Positions 1-5,380 of a DNA stretch of 7,175 nt are shown here, piece after piece (the stretch's first letter is position 1; each line of letters opens with the position of its first letter). This DNA comes from Clostridiales bacterium. GTDB lineage: Bacteria > Bacillota > Clostridia > Lachnospirales > Lachnospiraceae. The stretch lies in contig JAJBVF010000526.1 of NCBI GenBank assembly GCA_020859965.1, forward strand, positions 1 to 7,175, read 5' to 3'. A program made the position numbers and the translations under genes. Below the pieces are notes generated by a model. That model was not told where the DNA came from. It worked only from the letters and a program-made list of their open reading frames with translations, and did not search any database.

Positions 1-962
1 TAATCGTACACTCTGATGATCTTTCGCAGATCACTCTGAATGCGCTCCAGAACGCCTACCACCGCAGATGTGCCATCGGATTTCCGATACGTTGTCGGGC
101 CTTTTGCTCCCACGATTGAAAGCTCTTTTCTCAAGATCGGAAGCGGTGCGAATTCCTGAACCGTTCCGCTGTACACACTTCCCACCACGATTCTGCCGCC
201 GTATCTCGCGATATTCATAGCGTCTACCAGTACCGGCGCTGCTCCTGTTGCCTCGATCACAATGTCCGCGCCCGGTGCTCCGCAGATTTCTCTGACCTGT
301 TCCATTCCCTTTTCGTCATTTGTGACTACCGCGTCAAAAATGCCCGTGCTTCTGACCTGTTCCAGCCGTGCCGGTCTGCGTCCGACCGCAACGACATTTC
401 CTGCACCCATGCTTTTCAGAATAATTCCGGCGATCAGACCCATGGCGCCGATGCCGAAGATCACTACATTATCACCCGGCTTCATGGCAGTCCGCATCGC
501 GATATGGTATGCACAGTTGGTCGGCTCCATTAAGGAAGCCACTACGTCATCGACCGTAGACGGAATCGCGCTCAGAAAGCTGTATTCTTCCGAGCTTCTC
601 ACAAGCGTATCCTCCGAAAACCCGCCCGGAAGAAGCGCGTCATTCATACTCTTGCAGTAATTCGGCATTCCGTTTATGCAGTGCCAGCATTTCCCGCAGG
701 TTCTGGAAAGCTCGCTCGCCACACGCGTTCCCGGCTGCACCCCAAAGCTGTCCGCAGCCACCTCAGTCACTACGCCGGAAAACTCATGTCCAAAATATTT
801 TTCTTTGCTTAAATCTCTTTTTCCCGAAAGAAGTGCCAGGTCGCTTCCGCAGATTGCGCAGGCACTGACGTCTACCCTTACCATTTCGCTTTCCATCGGC
901 TGTATAAGGCTGCTCTCCTGAAGCTGCAGATCTCCCGGTGCATTTAATACTATTTTTCTCAT
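1..962 (-). CDS. Zinc-dependent alcohol/polyol dehydrogenase, medium-chain family (3' end cut by window)
   Basis: Cytoplasmic NAD(P)-dependent oxidation of a secondary alcohol or polyol is the expected role; the family includes sorbitol, threonine and galactitol-1-phosphate dehydrogenases. About 320 residues are visible and the frame is still open at base 1, so perhaps 20-30 C-terminal residues are missing. The catalytic zinc ligands are C38 in CGSD, H59-E60 in GHE and E146 in MEP. The structural zinc site is intact with C89, C92, C95 and C103 in the C-x2-C-x2-C-x7-C pattern. The Rossmann motif GIGAMG is at residues 170-175. The ATG at 960-962 has a TGGAG ribosome binding site six bases upstream; an in-frame ATG four codons earlier (972-974) is a weaker alternative. 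It is the last gene of the set, 159 bases after the kinase. Family assignment is firm; the substrate is unknown. Confidence 0.93.
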   Translation of the reverse strand, partial: MRKIVLNAPGDLQLQESSLIQPMESEMVRVDVSACAICGSDLALLSGKRDLSKEKYFGHEFSGVVTEVAADSFGVQPGTRVASELSRTCGKCWHCINGMPNYCKSMNDALLPGGFSEDTLVRSSEEYSFLSAIPSTVDDVVASLMEPTNCAYHIAMRTAMKPGDNVVIFGIGAMGLIAGIILKSMGAGNVVAVGRRPARLEQVRSTGIFDAVVTNDEKGMEQVREICGAPGADIVIEATGAAPVLVDAMNIARYGGRIVVGSVYSGTVQEFAPLPILRKELSIVGAKGPTTYRKSDGTSAVVGVLERIQSDLRKIIRVYD

Positions 963-1046
963 AGGAATCTCCATTCCGCCGCAAACTCCTGAATTTAGCG
1001 GCACAGTTCATTTATAAAAACTTATGCTCACAAACTTTCTTCCCGT

Positions 1047-1060
1047 TTTAAGGCCTTAAA
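1047..1060. promoter_or_regulatory. Perfect 14-bp palindrome, possible operator
   Basis: TTTAAGGCCTTAAA is its own reverse complement with no spacer. It lies 85-98 bases upstream of the dehydrogenase start and 62 bases after the kinase stop. Continuous palindromes of this size often bind dimeric regulators, but no regulator gene is in view, so the role is inferred. Confidence 0.35.
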
Positions 1061-1066
1061 CTCTCA

Positions 1067-1083
1067 TGCCCGTTTCGCGGGCA
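1067..1083 (-). repeat. 6-bp hairpin after the kinase gene
   Basis: The arms TGCCCG and CGGGCA flank a five-base loop. The downstream minus-strand sequence is TGAGAGTTTAAGG, not a U-tract, so this is at best a weak or factor-assisted terminator. It could also be an RNA processing or 3'-end stabilising element for the kinase transcript, or part of a REP-like repeat with the small hairpin at 1111-1121. Confidence 0.4.
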
Positions 1084-1121
1084 CCACTAAATATAAAAGT
1101 CGATTGCTCCGTGCTTCGCAC

Positions 1122-2024
1122 TCACGCGATCGCTGCCGGTGCAAATTCACACGCCCGGACTTCCTCCAGAGTCGGTATGGATTTTGCCGCGCCGCTTCTG
1201 GTAACCGCAAGTGCTGAGGCTTTTGTTGCCGTCAGAAGCGCCAGCTGCGGGTCATTCGTCTCCACCAGCGTTGAGAGGAAAAAGCCGGTAAACGTATCGC
1301 CGGCTGCCGTCGTGTCGACCGCATCCACCTTGCAGGTTCCGATCGAATACAGCTGATCCGCCGTCTGATACACGGCTCCGTGCTCCCCCAATGTGACCAG
1401 GGACGATGCCTTTGGGAACCGTTCTTTCAGTGCCGAAAGCTGCCTCTGAAGTTCCTTTTCTCCGGTCAGCTCATAAGCCTCCGTCTCATTTACGATGATC
1501 CACTCTGCCAGCGCAAGCGATTCCTGAGAAATCGCATCGTTCATCGGCGCCGGATTAATCGCGATCCGCATTCCCGCCTGATCTGCCAGCTGCATGATTT
1601 CATTCATACAGCTGATTTCATTCTGCAGGACGATCAGATCGCCGCTTCCGAAGTGGCTCAGCACTTCCTGTACAAATGACAGATCCACGGCAAAATTAGC
1701 TCCCGCCGATAAAAGAATGCAGTTCCCGCCGTCATCATCCACCTGAATGATCGCGCTGCCTGTAGGCACATCGACCTGTGTCAGAAATTCCGTATTTACA
1801 CCATACTCCCTGCACAAATCCGCAAGGAACGTACCGTCGCTGCCAATATGTCCGGCATGATAGACTTCGCATCCGGCTTTTGCAAGGGCAACGGACTGAT
1901 TAAACCCTTTCCCGCCTGCATTTCTTGTCACCGAACGGGCAGAAAGTGTTTCTCCCGGCCGGACAAAATGTTCCACTCTGTAAACACAGTCAATATTCAT
2001 TGATCCAAAATTCAGTATTCTCAT
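1122..2024 (-). CDS. PfkB-family carbohydrate kinase (ribokinase-like)
   Basis: ATP-dependent phosphorylation of a sugar or sugar-acid hydroxyl in the cytoplasm. The 300 residues match the usual ribokinase length (about 300-310). The N-terminal GSMNID start (7-12) and GGKGFNQ (37-43) form the PfkB signature 1 region. NETE (179-182) is the NxxE magnesium/phosphate motif, TLGEHGA (211-217) is the nucleotide-binding strand, and DTTAAGD (237-243) is signature 2, with D243 as the expected catalytic base. The common form of the last motif is DTxGAGD, so the first glycine of GAGD is alanine here. An AGGAGG ribosome binding site (2031-2036) lies six bases before the ATG. The family covers ribokinase, fructokinase, 2-keto-3-deoxygluconate kinase and 5-dehydro-2-deoxygluconokinase; overall look is ribokinase-like. 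Next to a DapA-type aldolase, a 2-keto-3-deoxy acid or related intermediate is a plausible substrate, but that is inference. Confidence 0.92.
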   Translation of the reverse strand: MRILNFGSMNIDCVYRVEHFVRPGETLSARSVTRNAGGKGFNQSVALAKAGCEVYHAGHIGSDGTFLADLCREYGVNTEFLTQVDVPTGSAIIQVDDDGGNCILLSAGANFAVDLSFVQEVLSHFGSGDLIVLQNEISCMNEIMQLADQAGMRIAINPAPMNDAISQESLALAEWIIVNETEAYELTGEKELQRQLSALKERFPKASSLVTLGEHGAVYQTADQLYSIGTCKVDAVDTTAAGDTFTGFFLSTLVETNDPQLALLTATKASALAVTRSGAAKSIPTLEEVRACEFAPAAIA

Positions 2025-2030
2025 GTTCTA

Positions 2031-2036
2031 CCTCCT
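2031..2036 (-). promoter_or_regulatory. Ribosome binding site of the PfkB kinase
   Basis: A full AGGAGG sits six bases before the ATG at 2022-2024 and fixes this start. It lies inside the short overlapping ORF described at 1990-2220. Confidence 0.85.
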
Positions 2037-2189
2037 GCCGGTGCAAAATCTCACTTTCTGCCTTTTTTTCTATCAGTCCGTTCAGTATCACAGACAAAAT
2101 ATCCAGCATTTGTTTTCATACATTTTCTGTCATCTCAATGATGGGAGCCCAACCGACATTCTTCTCAGATATGTCAATGCGGATTCGCG

Positions 2190-2207
2190 CGTCAGTCTCG
2201 TCAGTCT
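2190..2207. repeat. Two tandem copies of a 9-bp repeat
   Basis: On the plus strand CGTCAGTCT occurs twice head to tail (2190-2198 and 2199-2207), shortly after the aldolase stop codon. It may be a slippage duplication or half of a regulator site; nothing else marks its function. Confidence 0.5.
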
Positions 2208-2210
2208 GAT

Positions 2211-2226
2211 TGCCGTATTTACGGCA
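2211..2226 (-). repeat. Inverted repeat spanning the aldolase stop codon
   Basis: TGCCGTA and TACGGCA are perfect 7-bp arms separated by two bases, and they include the TAA stop of the aldolase. As RNA it would fold as a 6-bp stem with an AAAU loop. The following minus-strand sequence ATCAGACTGACG has no U-tract, so it is not a standard terminator; an mRNA 3'-end stabiliser or processing signal is possible. Confidence 0.45.
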
Positions 2227-3106
2227 GATATGGCGCAATCTGAGCCTTCAGCGCTTCCCGCTCTTTTTCATCAAGATCCAACAGCGGCCGTCTCATATAG
2301 CCGCCTGTCAGTCCTCTGAAATCAAGCACTGCTTTGAAAATACCCATATCCGCTCCGGATTTCATGATTTCACAGATCTCGTTCGCGATCACCTGCTCCT
2401 TACGAGCTTCCTCGATATCGCCTTTTTGCCATGCACGGTAAATTGCAACGAAGTGCTCCGGCATCGGACCTGAGCATCCGGATACCGTTCCGTCGCATCC
2501 CATGGCAAGTGCCGGTAAAAACAGACGATCCGGTCCGAAAAGGACAGAAAAGTTTCCATTGCGGATATTCAGGTAATCCTTCAGACGAATGCAGTCAGCC
2601 CAGCTGTATTTGACTCCGATAACATTCGGGCAGGCGTCCGCGATCTGAGCCATCACTTCTGCGGAAATATCGTTGGCAGCGCACTGCGGAATCACATACA
2701 CATAAATCGGGAAATCCGGAGAAACCGATGCCGCTACATCTTTATAATACTGCACCATCGCCTTATCCTTCAGGCCGAAGAATGCCGGCGTGACAACTCC
2801 GATACCATCTGCGCCGATTTTTTCCGCATGCTGTGCCAGCTCGATCGTCTGTGCTGTCGTCTGAGCACCTACATGGATAAATACGATTACTCTGCCTTTT
2901 ACGGCTTTCAAAACTGTCTCAGCGACAAGCTTTCTCTCTTCCAGACTCAGATTGAGCATCTCACCTGTCGTTCCGCACGGGTAAATGCAGTTTACTCCTT
3001 TTTCAATCAGGAACTCTACATGCTCCTCAATCGCTTTTGTATCAACCTTTCCCTCTTTTGTAAGAGGTGTTGTCATTGCCGTGATCACACCATACATTTT
3101 TTTCAT
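2219..3106 (-). CDS. DapA/NanA-family class I aldolase (lyase)
   Basis: A TIM-barrel enzyme of the dihydrodipicolinate synthase / N-acetylneuraminate lyase family, which cleaves or forms 2-oxo acids through a lysine-pyruvate Schiff base. It is 295 residues long from the chosen start, the usual family length. GTTGE (45-49) is the substrate carboxylate loop, Y137 in VYVIP matches the catalytic tyrosine, and K166 in GVKYS is the Schiff-base lysine. The usual YNVPxRT stretch reads YVIPQCA, so the arginine that dihydrodipicolinate synthase uses to bind aspartate semialdehyde is absent. That argues for a catabolic lyase and against lysine biosynthesis. The start at 3104-3106 follows a GAGGAG site nine bases upstream; the longer in-frame ATG at 3155-3157 would overlap the previous gene and add a charged, non-family tail. 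It follows oxidoreductase 2 by 28 bases. Sialic acid-like, 2-keto-3-deoxy and other keto acids all remain possible substrates. Confidence 0.92.
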   Translation of the reverse strand: MKKMYGVITAMTTPLTKEGKVDTKAIEEHVEFLIEKGVNCIYPCGTTGEMLNLSLEERKLVAETVLKAVKGRVIVFIHVGAQTTAQTIELAQHAEKIGADGIGVVTPAFFGLKDKAMVQYYKDVAASVSPDFPIYVYVIPQCAANDISAEVMAQIADACPNVIGVKYSWADCIRLKDYLNIRNGNFSVLFGPDRLFLPALAMGCDGTVSGCSGPMPEHFVAIYRAWQKGDIEEARKEQVIANEICEIMKSGADMGIFKAVLDFRGLTGGYMRRPLLDLDEKEREALKAQIAPYLP

Positions 3107-3115
3107 AATCAAAAG

Positions 3116-3121
3116 CTCCTC
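3116..3121 (-). promoter_or_regulatory. Ribosome binding site that sets the aldolase start
   Basis: GAGGAG lies nine bases before the ATG at 3104-3106. It sits in the short gap after the oxidoreductase 2 stop codon (3135-3137). Choosing this start removes 17 residues that a longer reading would add and gives the normal family N-terminus. Confidence 0.8.
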
Positions 3122-3134
3122 TCTTCCGGTCTGT

Positions 3135-4112
3135 TTATCCTTTTCGGTCCATTTCATCCAGTACCCTGCGAACCGCCAGCATTTCCGGCAGGCAGGCCCG
3201 CGGCTTTTCTCCGTTCAGGTACTGTTTCAGTGTTTCACGCACAAAGATCGGATAATATACATCACTGTCCGTACTCATTACCAGGCGATTTGTCGGTTCT
3301 CCGTAAACCCGCTGTTCAAAATAATCCTGCTCCAGTGTATAATAACCATTCTTTGTCACTATGTTCCAGCGATTGTCGCGCTGTGTTACATCCATCGGAT
3401 AGGAATATCCGGTCTCAAGTACCACAGACGCACCCGTCTTCATCTGAAGCAGGGAACTCGCATAGCATTCAATATCATATTCTGTGTAACGATGGTAGCA
3501 GCTTGAAAGCACATCTGCCTCCGTACAGCCGGTCAGATACATCGCAAGATCCAGAAAATGGACTCCGAGATTTGTCATGCAGCCTCCGCCCGCAAGACTC
3601 GTCTCCAGCATCCATTTTGAGGTGGCCAGATAGCGGGATGGTGGTCCTGCAACAAATTTAAAGGCCATATGTACGATCTCTTCCGGTTGAACCGCTTCCT
3701 TAAACTTTTGTACCAGATCGCTGTAGCGCCATACAAACGGAATCGCACAGAAAACATTCTTTTTTTCCGCCGCCTCCATAACGCGCTCCACATCATTTGC
3801 ACAGATTCCAAGCGGTTTTTCTATGGCAAACGGAATGTTTCTCTCAATCAGTGCCAGCGCCAGTTCCGGCATCTCATGGTGTGGCGCAAAGGCGAATACG
3901 AAATCCGGTTTTTCTGCATCCAGCAGTTCAATTCCGTCTGTATAGGCTTTGCAGCCAAGTGTTTTTGCATTTTTATTTGCAATCGCCTCATCCGGGTCGC
4001 TGACCGCCGTCACCTGCAGCCCGTCACTTAAGACTGCCCGGAAATAAAGCGGAACATGCCAGTGGCTGACACCGATAAATGCAAGCTTCAGATCCTGAAT
4101 TCTCCGACTCAT
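3135..4112 (-). CDS. Gfo/Idh/MocA-family NAD(P)-dependent oxidoreductase (copy 2)
   Basis: A cytoplasmic dehydrogenase of 325 residues from the chosen start, expected to oxidise or reduce a sugar, cyclitol or sugar derivative. The N-terminal Rossmann half starts with KLAFIGVSHWH (residues 9-19), followed by the acidic cofactor residue D39 in VSDP and the family hallmark EKP at 98-100. The C-terminal half carries GGGCMTNLGVHFLDLA (175-190), giving the GxHxxD-type active-site pair H185 and D188. The dinucleotide motif is GVSHWH in place of the standard GxGxxG/A. The ATG at 4110-4112 has an AGGAGG site six bases upstream; an in-frame GTG at 4200-4202 adds 30 unrelated residues, lacks a properly spaced site and is rejected. 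It is clearly not a recent duplicate of the other oxidoreductase at 6275-7175: the surrounding motifs differ. The substrate is unknown. Confidence 0.93.
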   Translation of the reverse strand: MSRRIQDLKLAFIGVSHWHVPLYFRAVLSDGLQVTAVSDPDEAIANKNAKTLGCKAYTDGIELLDAEKPDFVFAFAPHHEMPELALALIERNIPFAIEKPLGICANDVERVMEAAEKKNVFCAIPFVWRYSDLVQKFKEAVQPEEIVHMAFKFVAGPPSRYLATSKWMLETSLAGGGCMTNLGVHFLDLAMYLTGCTEADVLSSCYHRYTEYDIECYASSLLQMKTGASVVLETGYSYPMDVTQRDNRWNIVTKNGYYTLEQDYFEQRVYGEPTNRLVMSTDSDVYYPIFVRETLKQYLNGEKPRACLPEMLAVRRVLDEMDRKG

Positions 4113-4118
4113 CTCAAG

Positions 4119-4124
4119 CCTCCT
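4119..4124 (-). promoter_or_regulatory. Ribosome binding site that sets the oxidoreductase 2 start
   Basis: A perfect AGGAGG sits six bases before the ATG at 4110-4112. It rules in the 325-residue product over the longer reading from a GTG at 4200-4202. Confidence 0.85.
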
Positions 4125-4143
4125 ATTCGTATTCCCAGAAATC

Positions 4144-4168
4144 GCGGGAGAGGTTTGCCCGCCCCCGC
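4144..4168 (-). repeat. GC-rich hairpin between dctP and oxidoreductase 2
   Basis: GCGGG at 4144-4148 can pair with CCCGC at 4158-4162 (nine-base loop) or with CCCGC at 4164-4168, giving two mutually exclusive stems. On the minus strand the stem is followed by GATTTCTGGG, only weakly U-rich. Its place just after the binding-protein gene fits a partial terminator or a 3'-stabilising structure that keeps dctP mRNA in excess over downstream genes; this is inferred. The rest of the 127-base gap shows no ORF. Confidence 0.4.
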
Positions 4169-4239
4169 AATTCCGGAATAATACATTCGCAATAATAGTC
4201 ACCTTAAATTTTTTCGATTCCGGCTGCTAAACATCCTGA

Positions 4240-5253
4240 TCAATAATCCTCGCGAACCTCCATCAGCAACTCATACAGAGATGCCTGGCTCTCATCCGCG
4301 CTCTCAAGAAAATCATCGACAACAGACTGTGTCGCCTCAACAAAAGAGTCCTTATCTACTTCATTAATCTCAACACCTGCTGCTTCCAGCTCACCAAGTG
4401 CAGTCTCTGTCGCTTCCGGCCAGATGCTCTCATTCCACTCTTCTGTAAACTGCTCGCCCGCTGCCAGAAGTGCTTCCTGGTTCTCCTCGGAAAGTCCTTC
4501 GAACCATACTTTGCTGACAAAAACCGGATCCGGAATAATAAACTGCTCAGTCAGAGAGAAGTATTTTGCCACTTCTGTCATACCGCTTGAAAGAATGACT
4601 GCCGGGGAATTCTCCACACCGTCGATCGTGCCCTGCTGCAGTGCGGTGTAGCAGTCGCTCCACGCCAGCGGCGTCGCGGATGCTCCCATTGCGTTGATCG
4701 TAGCCGCCAATACGGTATCTTCCATGCAGCGAACCTTCAGTCCGTTCAGATCTTCCGGCGTATATACGGCGTTCGATTTGTTCAGGATGCTGCGGCTTCC
4801 CATATCCGTCCATGCGATGATCACAAAGCCGTTTGCCTCTGCATCCGCATTCAGGATTTCCTGCACTCTCTCATCCATGAGGGTGTTTACAGCCTGCTCC
4901 CCACTATCCCAGAGATACGGAAGGCTGAATACAGACCAGATGCTGCTGTAAGCGGAAAGATCCGTAGCCGCGCACTCAGTCATCTCAATGGTGCCCATCT
5001 GAAGGCCTTCCATTGTCGCCACCTTGTCGCCGAGGGTTCCGGCCGCATACAGATCCAGCGTCATGCGTCCGTCAGAAGTCTCCTCCAGAATTTCCTTCAG
5101 TCTCTGAGCTCCGTCCGCCTGTGTACCGGTTGCGGTAAATACAGTCGCATACTTCAGATTTACCTCTGCATCCGCACTGGCTGTCATACCTACAGTTGTT
5201 GCCATCATAGCCGTTGCCATGATCATTGCCGCCACTTTCTTCGTTCCCTTCAT
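4240..5253 (-). CDS. dctP: TRAP transporter substrate-binding protein, DctP family
   Basis: An extracytoplasmic binding protein that captures an organic acid or sugar acid and hands it to a TRAP membrane complex. It has 337 residues. Residues 1-27 form a signal peptide: basic MKGTKK, a hydrophobic methionine- and alanine-rich core, and an AxA cleavage site at ASA (25-27) or ADA (27-29). There is no lipobox cysteine. The mature part shows typical DctP marks: a GSR segment (152-154), PEDLNGLKVR (166-175) with R175 at the position of the conserved carboxylate-binding arginine, and a YTALQQGTIDGVEN segment (202-215). The ATG at 5251-5253 has AAGGAGGA at 5262-5269 with good spacing; another ATG at 5258-5260 is out of frame and too close to that site. 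No dctQ or dctM gene lies beside it in the window. A carboxylated ligand is likely from the family, but its identity is not readable. Confidence 0.94.
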   Translation of the reverse strand: MKGTKKVAAMIMATAMMATTVGMTASADAEVNLKYATVFTATGTQADGAQRLKEILEETSDGRMTLDLYAAGTLGDKVATMEGLQMGTIEMTECAATDLSAYSSIWSVFSLPYLWDSGEQAVNTLMDERVQEILNADAEANGFVIIAWTDMGSRSILNKSNAVYTPEDLNGLKVRCMEDTVLAATINAMGASATPLAWSDCYTALQQGTIDGVENSPAVILSSGMTEVAKYFSLTEQFIIPDPVFVSKVWFEGLSEENQEALLAAGEQFTEEWNESIWPEATETALGELEAAGVEINEVDKDSFVEATQSVVDDFLESADESQASLYELLMEVREDY

Positions 5254-5261
5254 GTTTCATG

Positions 5262-5269
5262 TCCTCCTT
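5262..5269 (-). promoter_or_regulatory. Ribosome binding site of dctP
   Basis: AAGGAGGA lies eight bases before the ATG at 5251-5253. Two ATGs follow it in different frames; spacing favours the second, which opens the DctP frame with its signal peptide. Confidence 0.8.
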
Positions 5270-5316
5270 TTTGATTTTACTTTGTTTTTTGCCGGATTTA
5301 TTCCCGCCAGGGTCCA

Positions 5317-5372
5317 ATACTCCAGTGCCTGTTGTCCCATCAGAGGATGTCCGTATGCCTGCACCGGAGTAT
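5317..5372 (-). promoter_or_regulatory. 12-bp stem-loop in the isomerase-dctP gap
   Basis: Arms at 5317-5328 and 5361-5372 pair over 12 positions with one G-U wobble in the minus-strand RNA (ATACTCCGGTGC with GCACTGGAGTAT), enclosing 32 bases. The loop can form a small extra CATC/GATG stem. The structure starts eight bases after the isomerase stop and ends about 63 bases before the dctP start. No U-tract follows, so a standard terminator is unlikely; an RNA processing or stabilising element, an attenuator, or a spaced-dyad operator fit better. Confidence 0.5.
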
Positions 5373-5380
5373 CTGACTGC

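Larger units (their letters stand above)
963..1121 (-). other. Kinase-dehydrogenase intergenic leader with several inverted repeats
   Basis: This 159-base gap has no open frame of note. Read on the minus strand it holds a small 4-bp hairpin right after the kinase stop (1111-1121), a 6-bp hairpin (1067-1083), a perfect 14-bp palindrome (1047-1060), an AT-rich stretch around 1011-1025, and a 5-bp GC stem (arms 998-1002 and 978-982) whose loop carries AGGAG just upstream of the dehydrogenase ribosome binding site. None of the hairpins is followed by a clear U-tract, so I do not call a terminator. The density of symmetry suggests a regulatory leader or a REP-like element, not random spacer. Confidence 0.45.
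1990..2220 (-). other. Interrupted protein-like frame between aldolase and kinase; possible regulator C-terminal remnant
   Basis: One minus-strand frame runs open from within the aldolase 3' end through this gap, broken only by a TGA at 2116-2118. It resumes as a 39-codon ORF from an ATG at 2107-2109 to a TGA at 1990-1992, overlapping the kinase start by 35 bases. The upstream part reads like protein (for example VGWAPIIEM). The downstream part has a hydrophobic helix followed by LIEKKAESEIL, which resembles the C-terminal helix and strand of LacI-family regulators. The ATG at 2107-2109 has no ribosome binding site. It may be a decayed gene end, a short coupled ORF, or chance. The resemblance is from memory and is not tested. 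Confidence 0.25.

Noticed and set aside
1011..1020. TATAAA-like -10 upstream of the dehydrogenase
   Set aside because: No -35 element is found at acceptable spacing; AT-richness alone is insufficient.
2172..2177. Perfect TTGACA on the minus strand upstream of the kinase
   Set aside because: No plausible -10 element lies 16-18 bases downstream, so it is not called as a promoter.
3107..3157. Longer aldolase N-terminus from an ATG at 3155-3157
   Set aside because: It overlaps the preceding gene, adds a charged tail not seen in the family and contains the good ribosome binding site within its coding sequence.
2828..3661. A 277-codon open frame on the plus strand
   Set aside because: It lies antisense across the aldolase and oxidoreductase 2, with low-complexity Ser/Pro/His/Cys composition and no domain. 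The minus-strand genes explain the region.
4113..4202. Longer oxidoreductase 2 from a GTG at 4200-4202
   Set aside because: There is no properly spaced ribosome binding site, and the extra 30 residues include translated GC-rich hairpin sequence. AGGAGG before 4112 is decisive.
5072..5317. An 81-codon minus-strand ORF over the dctP start
   Set aside because: It is out of frame with dctP, lysine- and glycine-rich without motifs, and dctP has the signal peptide and conserved domain.
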